From Branchiostoma floridae (Eukaryota > Chordata > Leptocardii > Amphioxiformes > Branchiostomatidae): DNA of 64,000 bases. Numbering within the stretch: position 1 is the first letter of the stretch; every line of letters starts with the position of its first letter. Of the stretch, positions 28,947-40,900 are shown piece by piece. The stretch covers positions 611,679 to 675,678 of the forward strand of contig NC_049988.1 of the NCBI RefSeq assembly GCF_000003815.2, in the 5' to 3' direction. The position numbers were made by a program, and so were the translations under genes. The notes beneath the pieces are model-generated. The model had not been told where the DNA came from. It was given only the letters and a program-made list of their open reading frames with translations, and made no database searches.

Positions 28947-30490
28947 AGGTGGGTTTACACCTGCGTATATTTTCAAGTGCGCGTGATTTCCGAATGAAAT
29001 TTTGTCAATACGCAGCCGAACGCCCAACATTTGGAATTTTTTTGGAATAAATCAAATTGTACGTCGATCCCATCTGGCGTTTGAATTACGACTTCAGCGT
29101 TTTCATTTCGCATGAGATGCGTATGACTGCAACTGAAATGCGCAACAGAATTTTCAGTACTGCGAATAGATTCCAATGGGGTACGTATGTTGGGCGTAAT
29201 CCGGACGCACACAACGTCTACCGACCGCATGCCTGACGCACCTGGTCCTAACTGCATTACAAACGCATTTCAGGTGTGTCAGAGGAACAGTTTCTGTTAC
29301 ATATACTTTTGTTTGCGAGCATTGCCAATAGAGTATTTTTGTTAGAGGAACCCTTTGTACTACGTATGCTTTTGTTTACAGGCAGTGCAAGTAGAACATT
29401 GACAAGTAAACAGTGAAGAGGTTTTTTTATTCATTTGCGAAGCAGTGAAGCAGTGACACTGTGCTTTTACAGTAATGTGGGCCATCATTTACCTTAAGAA
29501 ATAATGTGCACTGTTAAGATTGTGTTTGTTTTCACTTTGTCCTTAATGATTTTCCCTATCATCTTAGTATTTCAACTACTATAAAATTCACACTCATACA
29601 CACCACAAAACGTATTCAAGATCTTTATCAAACACGTAAATTAAACAATTATGAAACCTTACGCCCTCTTTCAAAGTTGTAATATGGGTCTATATTGCAC
29701 CTTTATATCATGTGGTTTTACACACAAAAAAAGTGCCATTATCAGCAAATTACGTTACACAAAATATCTGTTACACAAAATGGCATGTGTGTCACACAAG
29801 TTGACCCAGTGCTTGAGCAAGTTCCTCTACATCTTCCCGTCCCTGGAGGCTCTGTTGGGACCAGTTACATTTATGGTGTCCTGCAAGTTGTGACCATCTC
29901 TCCATGCCCCCGGTACAAATTCGTCAGTCCTGGCCTGGATCTGACATCTTGAGATGATTTTTTTTTCTGGACTCAGATGCACCTTCGTATTTATTCCAAA
30001 TCTGGAGTGTGCGTCGATCACGCTATCAGTACGCGTAGTATGCGCAAAGCGATCGCAGAACGCACGGTACTAAATCGTGATCTATGTGTGCATTCGTTAT
30101 ACGGTCGCTCATGGTGCGTTGTGTCTGCGCTGTAAGAACGCTATGTACTCGCAATACCGCGATATCCGCGCATTACTGCGTATAAAGCGCAAACATGTAG
30201 CGTCTTCATAGCGCAATCGACCGACGTGGGGCCACTGTATTGCGCATCCATAACGTTTTGGCCACCAAACTGCGTACGAACGATAGTTTTGTGCATGTCC
30301 AAAACTATCGGGTGTACTGGGCGTATATTTTCGTTTGCCTGCGTTCGTGAAACTTTCTAAATACGATTCAGATGCGTTTGAGGTGCGACTTGTGCGTGCG
30401 GCCGCGTATTGAAGAAATCAGTCAAAATGTCGAAAAATGTCAAAACGGAACTCATACGGCATGAAAATATACGCAGGTGTAAACCCACCT
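28947..30490. mobile_element. Harbinger-like non-autonomous DNA transposon, 1.54 kb
   Basis: Terminal inverted repeats identical over about 29 bases (outer end AGGTGGGTTTACACC), flanked by TTA on both sides (28944-28946 and 30491-30493). This fits the 3-bp TWA target duplications of PIF/Harbinger elements. No transposase frame is visible, so it must be mobilised in trans, if at all. Confidence 0.83.
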
Positions 30491-30775
30491 TTAACAAGCG
30501 ATGTTAATTTAGATTCCAACTGACTGGGGATTTGTGCGCCACCAGCAAAGTACCCCTTAGGGATAACAAAACAGGTGTTAGAGTAGAATAAGATGAGACG
30601 TTCACTCTGTGGTTGCCTGGTCAGAACTGATTGTGGACAGACTGTGGTCTGTCCCTTTATTGAACTCTTATCGGAACCATATGTGGGCTGGCCCTGTCCT
30701 AGCTAGGACCACCTATGGCCAGTATAATAGATCTTCCTGTTATCTAACATTGCGCCATCCATATGTGGTTCTAAG

Positions 30776-31108
30776 ACAGGTTTTTCTTATTGAACCGGTC
30801 CAGAAAACCGGACCTGAAAAAATTGGGTGGACCGGATGTTGGACCTATTGGAAAATGAATGGATTATATGATCAGGCATTCACCGTCTCAGGGCTTGTCG
30901 GTCGAGGAAAATAACAAGAGCGAAGTAGAGTAGAGCCTATAGCAAAGTTCTACAGAGGCAATGAGCATTGTAGGATTTCAAAACGCCAATGGGAGTCGAA
31001 TACTCCACAAAACAGATTTCCTTTTGTGAAATGCACCATTGAGTTGAGAAAAGTCCATTCACAATTTCTCACATACTAAATCAGGTCCAGGTTCAGGTCC
31101 AGACACCC
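30776..31108. mobile_element. Family D MITE fragment, reversed
   Basis: Reverse-complement interior of the element at 965 (CCGGTCCAG..., ATATGATCAGGCATTCAC, AACAAGAGCGAAGTAGAG), without the terminal repeats. Confidence 0.7.
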
Positions 31109-31574
31109 TTCTGATGTTATTAAGAATCAAATCTTACAAATTGTACTTCTTATTCTTGGTTTCTTTTCATAGGCAATCAAGTCAATTTCATAGTAAACGC
31201 GGCAGTCGATTTGGAGCACCACGACACGCGAAAAACGTCCTTTTGAGAAGCAGAAAAGCAAGCAATGTGAAATCTTGCAATTTATAACGTTATGCACCGT
31301 TAACTTCTCAAAAGATTAGAGGCGCGGTGCAAGGTTCCGAACCGGCTGCCGTCTATACCATAAGTATGTGCTTGTGTCAGTTGTTAATAAGATAGATGTC
31401 GTTTAAAGAAAGTACGCGCTCGTGGAACTCATAGTTTTGTCTGGAGAAGCCTAACGCGGTGAGCGAATGGATTCCACCATACAATGTAGTCCATGCCAAT
31501 TGCAATTAAGAGGTCTGACGTTACCGCGCAGCTGCACATACGCGCGACGCTCAAGAATCACGTTTCATCTTTTT

Positions 31575-31635
31575 GAAAGAGTTCATACGTAACGTTACCT
31601 TTGATATCAGTGCGTAACGTTACCTTTGATATCAG
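31575..31635 (+). repeat. Tandem duplication of about 26 bp
   Basis: CGTAACGTTACCTTTGATAT and its flank occur twice in direct succession. Small local duplication in intergenic DNA. Confidence 0.7.
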
Positions 31636-32790
31636 TATAAAGTTAACATGAATGTAAATTTGCATCGCGGGAGACAGCGAGCTAAATCCGATTCTGACAA
31701 TAGATACTTAACGTTGTATACGACGTTTGGTACAAGACGATTTTTCAGGCTTCTCTTGTCGGACATATCAAAGAATGGAGTTCAATGAACGCGCTATGTA
31801 CATGTCAAACAGTGACTGGGATATAGGAGAATTCTTTTTGTAAAACACAACCCGCAGGTACTTACACTGCTTACGTTTCGATGTCTCTCAGACATCTTCG
31901 TCAGAGCTTCTAAGTGGAGTTCTGCTTCTCACCGCTATATGTAGCCGATGTAGGTGGCGCTTTTGCGGTGAGAAAACAATCCCAAACGGGGTTAAGCTTG
32001 CATCCCCCCTCGTCCCTGTTCATCACTGGGGTTGACTTTCTTATCCAGATCGCCGTGCCCGCCTGTTGTCTTCCCTGTCTGTGACTCCCCCCCCCCCCAC
32101 CCCCAAGACATCTGCTAAAAGAAGAAAAGAAGTCGGCAGTTACAGGCCATATATCACCAGGAACAATTGCGTAATTGACAGGGAGGGGACGAAGGTACCT
32201 GCTAGTTGTGTAAAAAGAATTCTCCTATATCCTATATTCTACCAACCTAATGAAACTATTTTCTGAAGTGACACGTGACTGTTTAATTTTTCTGCAAGTG
32301 GAATCCTCCTTTACACTCATCAAATTTGTATTTGTCCGTGAACAAGATATGATCAAGAATAGCTGAGTGAATTGGTTTCATATTTGGTGTGTTGGTGGGG
32401 TGTGATGAATACCGGAAATAATTAGATTTTGGGCCCCTTAGCGACTTCCCTTGGTACCGTAGTGCGACTTCCGGTTTTTCTATCTCGTATTCTGAACAAG
32501 CTATGCCACAATTTTTGGGTGTTAGATACATGTAACGTTAGCTCTTGTTTTTTTATTTATTTATTGATCTTTAGGGTAGTCCCTTCGATAGTTCTTTTGT
32601 TTGCCCGCCTTTTCGTTGATTCAATCTGTCACTTCAGACAATTCATGACTTTCGTCCACCCTTCCTTCCGTCATCCTACTTTCATCCCTCTCTTTAATAC
32701 ATCTATTCATTCAGTCATCCATTCCTACTTCCTTCCTTTCTTTCTTTCTTCTACCATTCTACTCCATTCAATTGGCTGCAGTCACTATTC

Positions 32791-32992
32791 ACTGTAAATG
32801 CAGAAACTTTCGCGGTGGTTTAATGTTTGCGGTTTTCGCGGTGGCCGCTTCACCGCGAACTTAAACCCACCGCGAACATTTTTCCACGGCAGTAAGAGAC
32901 GACAGTGCATGGTGCTACCGCGAACTTAAAACCATCGCGAAAAGTTCTTTTTCCGCTTCCGCAAAATAAAATCCACGCGAACTTAAATACAT
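32791..32992. mobile_element. Palindromic GCGGT MITE, family E, copy 2 (reversed)
   Basis: ACTGTAAATGCAGAAACTTT start with the same GCGGT/ACCGC palindromic interior, ending TTAAATACATTTTA. It lies about 110 bases before the promoter of the PTPRN homologue. Confidence 0.78.
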
Positions 32993-33109
32993 TTTATTCA
33001 TTGCATGGTTCATATACATTCGATCATTCTTGCATGAATCCCCCATTCGCAAACCCATATTTTCGATTTCATGTGTGTTTACTTCAGGTTATTTGTTTAG
33101 TAGGTGTTG

Positions 33110-33182
33110 CACGTGTGACGTCACGTTTCCACGTGCCGCCAGGTGGGCTGGAACCCAGATAAATATGTATGACGTGACGTCA
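33110..33182 (+). promoter_or_regulatory. Promoter region with two CRE palindromes and two E-boxes
   Basis: Perfect TGACGTCA at 33116-33123 and 33175-33182; CACGTG at 33110-33115 and 33130-33135; an ATAAATAT TATA-like stretch at about 33159. All lie 160-230 bases before the start codon of the PTPRN homologue. CRE sites bind CREB/ATF factors, which fits a secretory-granule gene. Activity is inferred. Confidence 0.55.
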
Positions 33183-33338
33183 TGACGGGACATCCGGGCA
33201 CTGTGGGGGTAATTCGCCTTGCCTGTGGCTAAACAGGCGGTGAGACGGGATCGTTCGTAGGGAGAGAGAAACATTCGCCATGCCTGGCCTCTAAAATCTG
33301 GCTTTGAAGGCGGCCCGACTTCGAGGAATGGGAGAACG

Positions 33339-33426
33339 ATGTTGCTGCCGAGAATCCTAGCCATTCTCGGGGTGATCGTGTGCGTGTGCGGCGGCGGGAG
33401 AGCGGAGAGAGGCGAGCGGGTGTACG
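33339..33426 (+). CDS. PTPRN: PTPRN homologue exon 1: signal peptide
   Basis: MLLPRILAILGVIVCVCGGG, a clear signal peptide, then a short charged stretch to VY. An upstream out-of-frame ATG at 33328 could reduce initiation. Donor GTAAGC; phase 1 end matches the next exon. Confidence 0.8.
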
Positions 33427-35918
33427 GTAAGCCTTGCCCGACAACATCCCGGGTTGAACAGACATACAGTTGTCGCTGTTTTTCCTCAGCTTATAATCTT
33501 ATGTGGGTGGATTTGGCGAACAGCCATGTTTGGACGACATATCTGGGGAAACGTCAGTCTTCTAACGCTCACGTCAGCGGGAAACGGGTTCTGAAAACCG
33601 AAAATGTCGTCCGAAAACCAGCAGTGAAGGCTTAGTGATTGCGGGAGGGCGGGGGAGGTCCAACATATGTTGGCTCCCCTGCCGCCAAAAATCCGTCATT
33701 TCCGACCTATCAAACATCATTCTTTTGAAATTACACTTTCCTATCTACGTTTTATGTCCTACTAAATGACATAGAATGATGGTTTTTTAGAAACATGGAA
33801 AGTGCAAGAAATGAGAACCCACTCCATAATGTGAAATGAAACGCCCCTACTAAATACATTACATCAATGCGAACAGGTGGTTTTGAATGTTTACAGATAG
33901 ATAAGTTTACATTCAACAACAGTCAGTATGGTTTTACACCTTGTTTTGTCACATTATCTGACAGTTACAAGCATGTAAGCTTGTTGTTTAAGAAAATATG
34001 TGTAGTTGTAACAGTTTGTGGTTAGAAAATAAGGAAAAGAAAATAATGACTGGACTGGTTTGGTTTACTTGTATGTCTCTTTCATGTCATTTTTAAACAT
34101 CTTATTGTTTTAATGTAATATTACCTCAGACTGAAATAAGATCAGAATAAGAAAAGACATAAAAAATGAAATCCCAGAGCCATTTGACGATAAATATTCT
34201 GTTTTGTAGTTACATGAAATATATAATGTTAATAGAAAAATATTTTGGGTCTTCACATGTTCAAGACTGTGTGCTTGTAAGGAATCATAGACAAAGAAAA
34301 TATAAAAATGAAATGGTCCGATTTCTGGTGCAATTCAGCACTCCTATATACAGTTACTGTTACACTACTAAGTAAAGGTGGTTTCTCACTGCACTTGGGG
34401 TACCAGTGTGGCAATGCAGGGTTCAAAAATTACTAAACGAATTTCAGTGATTTTGTTGTCTTCTACGTCATCCTTTCATGTATTACATAATATCTAGATC
34501 GGCGAAAGTAACACAACAGTCCTGCAGTGAACGAACACTGCAGTGACACACCGGTGCCCCAAGTGCAGTAAGATACCTCATAAGTGTTGGTAACAAATAA
34601 ACTCATATTCCCAGTGACGTCATTTCCGTACAAAAAAACAAAAACAAATATAAAGCTGCCCAAAAAATCAATTCATAGTATCTTATATTGCATATTGATG
34701 ATATTTCATTGTCATTGCACGCTGCAACATTGTGACATTTCCACTGTGAATTCATGACACTACAAATATGCATTTCCAGTGTATTCCTACTGGACTATTT
34801 GGAATTGTTTCCATTGTAAATCTTGACTCGTTTTCCCTCCTAGTGCAAAATCTAACTAATGTAAAAGTAAATGAATATATATATCAAGAAATTGATAAAT
34901 TTTTGCCAACTAAAGGATTTTAGGAAGGAAAGACTAAATCCTCAGATGAAGGTTATACATAAATACTTGTATGTGTACTGTACTGTATAACTAAGTATCC
35001 ATGGGAAGTAGGTGGGTGGGAGTTAAGGGCTTATTTCAGCATTTCCTGCCCTTCGTGCAATCAACCTTATCTGTGCTGCTTTCTTAAAGATACCTTGTGT
35101 ATGTATTGCAGACAGTATCTGAGCGATCAAAACATATAGTCACTGTTTTTGGTCATTTTTCTACTTTAAAACTAAAGTTAAATGTACCTTTTTACACTTC
35201 ACACAATTATATTCACAACATACGAAGATGACTTAAGATATGCTCACTTCACAATGCAGCTTGAGTTGTCAGCCATTTTGTCCAACTTTGATGTAATGTT
35301 ATACTTGTATCTCAAAGTGTATTTTTTTCTGTCAATCTTAGCTTTATAATTATAGTCATAATATACTAGAAATTCAAACTATTATCAGCTTACCAGCAAT
35401 AGTGTGAATGATCATAAATATCCTTGTATCATTATTGAGTGGGTAAAAATGTAATCAAATCAGGATATAAACATATTGATTTTATTGATTTTCCAGCAGT
35501 AAGAATCAAAGCAAACATAAATATGATAATAGTCAAGACTATGGTCATATTTTTGCAGATGTTATAATAGAAATAACAGAACAGAGGACACATGATGTAA
35601 CAGTAAATTAGATTAATCAGTTGAATGTCACCGTTTTGCTTTACTATCTTAGTATCTATGACAGAAAAAGGTTTAAAAAAGATACATTATACATTATCTT
35701 CCAAGTATGGAAGTATATTTTGTCAAGCAAAATCTAACACAAAATCTACAATTGTATAGTTTATAGTGTCAATATTAACCTCATGAATAGTTCTTTTTAG
35801 TCCTTTTTTTTATTCCGAATGTAAAATCCATTGTAGAATAAGGCAGTTAGAAAGGACAGAATTGTACAAAGGAAAGTATAGTGATGTTATATGCATATTG
35901 GGAAACATAGACACAAAC

Positions 35919-35971
<53 letters not shown>

Positions 35972-37641
35972 TACATTCGTACATACACATAAGCACATAG
36001 ATGCACACACATATATAAGAATATACACACAGATGCACCTATTTAGACACATGCACACACACACACAAACTGATACAGATGCAAACACATACATGCTAAG
36101 GCAGAAACATGACATCTTAAAAATCATCTTGTAAAATCATGCAATCCTTTAAACAAATCCTTGTTGTAAGACACATTCTCAACTAAGACAAATCTACTTG
36201 CAACTTGTCGTCATGTTAGTTTACATAAACCACCCAGAGGAATGGTAAATGACATGTGTGCTTTAGGGACAGCTCATTTGCTGTAGAACTAATAGTACTT
36301 CTGTGTGTGTCTATTAAGGGTGTGGTTGGTGTGCAATCAGGTGACCTACTTTTAAAGGGATTATTGTAAAATATGAAGTCACTGTTTTTGGTCATTTTTC
36401 TATAATGCATTAAATCTACCTTGTTACACTGCACATCAATATTCATAATGTATGAAATTGACTTTGTTTGTAGTCTGTTGACGTCTTGAAATAAGCGTAT
36501 TTCCCACCGCCGCTTGAGTCTGCCTTTTTGTCCAACTTTCCGACGAAAGATGGACCGTATGCGTGCTAGCAATTAAGTTTGTTGAAAGTCCCCGCAAAGC
36601 CCCAGACAGCAATGGTGACTTTAAAAATCTATGTCTCGCTTACTTCCGAGTAGGCTACCCAAAAGATTTGGTTGCTGCTGACTTTCGCGTTGTCTACCAA
36701 TTGCTTAAAATGTGAGAAAATGACCCAAATATGTTGAAAATAAGTCACCGATAGCAAACTGACTGTAGATTTTAGCGTTGAGAATATTTTTCTGTGCCAA
36801 AATGCTGCAACAATGCATACCTTTAAAGGTGTTACAGTGTACACGATTGTACATTTAACAAGGAGAGATGTACATTCCTTGTCAACATAACAGATATGAA
36901 TCATAGAATTATTCGTCTTTGATATAAAAAGTTTTTTTTTTTAATAACTACTGTACGTATTATATGCTGAATCTGAGACAATGTTACACAATTGTGTTTA
37001 AATATCAGTGGATAAAGTTCTCCTACATGTGTTTAGAATGTTAAAGTTGCTCGTATGCAAGAATCAGACTGTTCAACATTTTTTTTACTTACTTGAAATC
37101 ACTCTAAATTACCTTCTAAGAAAAAAGCAGACCCTTAAAATGGCTGGGACCATCAACGCAATTATTCTGTTTTGGGTTTCTTCCCTGGAGGCATTTGTAC
37201 TCCAAAGGTTACTGCATTCTGAACAGTCACTTCGTCTTTTGTGCTCGTTGTCGCCAGCATACCCTACATTGAATAATAATTGGACCTGATACAAAATATC
37301 TATCCCCTGTAGACTTTTGAAGATGGACTTAAGATTTTTATAATCTTTGATTGCTTCAAACTCTGCATTCTAAAGAGCAGATCCTCAGAAAGAAGGGCGA
37401 TCCAGTACGTGGGATTTGATGACAGAGTAGGGGTAATTATGCATGTATAATCCCTCATTATGAGCTACATGCTCTCTGCTTATTAGGTATGACGCACGTC
37501 GTGCCTTGGGGCTCCAAATGACAGGGGACACCTACAAATTTGTTGTCTTTCCCAAGAAGATTATAATTTGTCAGTGACCCTGTGTGTGTGTGTATGTGTG
37601 TGTGTATGTGTGTGTGTTTTTGTGTGTGTATGTGAGTGTGT

Positions 37642-37677
<36 letters not shown>

Positions 37678-37848
37678 CCCTGTGACTCTGTGTGTTTGTG
37701 TATGTGTGTGTTTTTGTGTGTGTGTGTGTGTATGTGAGTGTGTGTGTATGTGTGTGTGTGTGTGTGTGTACCCGTGTGACTCTGTGTGTGTGTTTACCTG
37801 TGTTTGTGTATGTGTATGTGTGTGTTTTTGTGTGTGTGTGTGTATGTT

Positions 37849-37913
<65 letters not shown>

Positions 37914-40900
37914 CATGGATAGTTGTGGAATGTTAAAATGCCCTGTGCATGGTAGGTGTGGATGTAAATGATAAGATTTTTGGCACCCTAGAGGCTTGCT
38001 ATGGTACTGCGCAGTAGAACTTACGGTTTTCATATCGCTAGTCAGTTACAGTACTTTTGCATAACAAAAAATTTTATGAACTGATAGTATCATTAAGGAT
38101 CCCCGAAAAAGATCTTAAGGGTCTTCACACTTTGCTTTAAGATCTTTTAATGAATTCTTGTGTAAAATGTTGAGAAAATCTCAAAATGCAGCATTTCCAA
38201 TCAAGGAAAAATAGGGCATGCACTACAGGCATTAAGGCCTTAGTCCTACTGGACCAATTAGTCTGATGAATAATGTTCCATAATTGGCTTTATTATTAGA
38301 TATTCAGCCCTGTAATAGATGGTCTTGCTTCTTTGGATGAGGAATGAAAGAAACATACAACAATTGGCAGGAACTCTCACAGTGGTAATGAAATCAGAAG
38401 TCAGAGAATTCTCCTAGGATACCTCTTAGGAACTTTGAGCGAAGTTTCCGGCAGAAAATTAGGGCTTACTGTAAATGCATTTAAGTTCGCGGTGATTTAA
38501 TTTTGCGGTAGCGGGAAAAAGGACTTTTCGTGGTGGATTTAAGTTCGCGGTAACACCATAGACTGCAGTCTAATTCCATAATAGAAAAATGTTCGCGGTG
38601 TTTTTAAGTTTGCGGTGAAGTGGTCGCCGCGAAAACCGCGAACATTAATCCACCGCGAACATTTATGCATTTACAGTACCTAAGGCGTACATTCCCCAAT
38701 CAGGGCGTACATTTTCCGATATTTTTAGTAAAGGGCCTGTAAGATGGTCTTGCTTCTTTGTATGAAGAATGAAAGAAACATACAACAATTGGCAGGAACT
38801 GTGGTAATGAAATAGGAAATCAAAGAATTCTCCTAGGAGATATCAAGGAATGTTTGTTGGAAAATGTGTGCTGGTACTTGCAATTTTATAATTATAGGGC
38901 AAAAATGTCAGACTACGCTTGGGTACATTGTAGTTCTGTATTACTATTAAATAATAAGCTTAAAAGCCAAAAAGTATCATACTTATAAAGTAGAAATATC
39001 ATTCTGAAATGCAGAGAGTAATGTAAAAGATTGGTAGACAGATTGCTAGCAATGAGCATGTCACATAGTACTGTATATGGTCTTATATACATATTTTTGT
39101 GTACATAAGGTTGTGTAGGTATGGTTGTATATGATAAGTGTGTTTTTTGTATAGTTGTTTGAGAAAAGAAATCTTTAACTGCATATTTTATACAACATTG
39201 ACCTTGAATAACTTATGTAAAGAGTTTTTTTTTTCAATTGTTTGCAACATTTAAGAAATTGATTGGACAGGTGAAAATGCCTTAGAATAAAGGAAAAGGA
39301 AGCAGGTCAAACCTCAGACTAAGGACTAATTTATTATTACATTACGCTATTTTGTAAGCAAATGCCTTTAGCCAGATATTTTGCCCAGATGTCAAGATGT
39401 GTATTAACTTGAGTTTTTAATAACCTTTCATAGTAGTTTGTGGCCACCTTTTTTAGCCTTTTACTAATGATCAGTCGCTGAAAATTATACAAGACTCTGA
39501 CAATATCTTTGATATGGATTGTTTTTGTTATAATAAAAGGTACTAACCATCTAATATTTTGCAGGGTACTTTAAGTTTATTTCCATAATAAATTCCAACA
39601 TTTGATATTTTGTTTTGCAGGGTGCCTGTTCCAGAAAGATCTATGCAGGAGGGATGAGATATGTGTGGTTGGTGAGTACACATTCAACAACATTTGCACT
39701 ACCAAAAATGATTTTTTCTTATTTTGCTTACCCCATGGACAATTCTTTTAAGAAGAAAAAAATTCTTGCAGGAAGAAAATTGAGAATAAAATTCAAGCAA
39801 AACGAGAAACCACAATTTTTTTTTTAGACATTTAAGCAAAATCGTCTTATTTTTTCTTTTTTTTCTTATAATGAAAAAACAAAATTCTACAAATTCTTGT
39901 TTTTTTCTAACCAGATTCAACTCTTAAGAAATACAAGAATTTTTTTCTTCCTGGAAGATAAATTTTCTGTGAGGAAGCAAAACAAGATAAACAAGAAAAA
40001 GCATTTTAAGAAATACAAGAAAACAAATCTCAAATTTTCTCAAAAACTTGACAAGCAAAAAATTTGCTTGCCCCATGGACAAGCACATTTTTCTAAGATT
40101 TCTTGGGGACAGAATAATTTTCTTCCTGGAAGACAAATTTTCTGTGAGGAAGCAAAACAAGATAAACAAGAAAAAGCATATTTGGTAGTGTGGATACAAA
40201 TATCTTAAAAAGGGAATTGTACCAAGTTAGATTTATTCATTTGATTAGTGATTTGATAGACAGAATTTTTTTCCAAGATCACAAAGCAAAAAGGAATGAA
40301 TATATATTGATGATAGAAGATTTCAGAAGATAAGCATTCAGCTACAGTACATCAATGGAGCAGCTACAAGTCAAAATAGTAACTACATGACATTATATAC
40401 TACAAAGGAGGCACTGCCCCTGAAGTGTTGCCAAAATAGATTTCCTGTGACTCTATCGTTAAAAAATGCCATTTATGTCTTCCTTTTTTCAGAAAAACAG
40501 GACTTTTTACTGTAAAAATGTTGATGAATACAGTTTGTATGGCAAATAGTCATACATGTCACCCCACATTTCCCTTAAGGGTTTTTTTAGATACATTTGT
40601 ACAATATTTCAATCTCAGTGTGACACACTTTCTGTGACGCTATTTGATGAACGCGTACATTGTATGTCACATATTACATAGCCATGGGGACTAGGGGTGG
40701 GTACCGGTACATCAAATTCAGGTCCAGGTCCGGTTCAGGTCCAGAGGATCAGGTCCAGGTCCGGACCTGAACCTGTACCTGATTCAGTATGTGATATCTT
40801 GTGAATGGACGATACATTACACTACAAAGAAATCTGTTTTGTGGAGTATTCGTCTCCCACTGACGTTTTGAAATCCTCTGTACAATTGAATGTAGAACTT

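Larger units (their letters stand above)
33427..39620 (+). other. Intron 1 of the PTPRN homologue
   Basis: 6.2 kb, AT-rich, no gene. Holds CA and TG microsatellites, one family E MITE and a diverged repeat shared by about 35130-35250 and 36370-36475 (core GTCACTGTTTTTGGTCATTT). Confidence 0.7.

Noticed and set aside
35810-38033. Cys/Val- and His/Thr-rich frames (63-122 codons)
   Set aside because: Translated CA and TG microsatellites.
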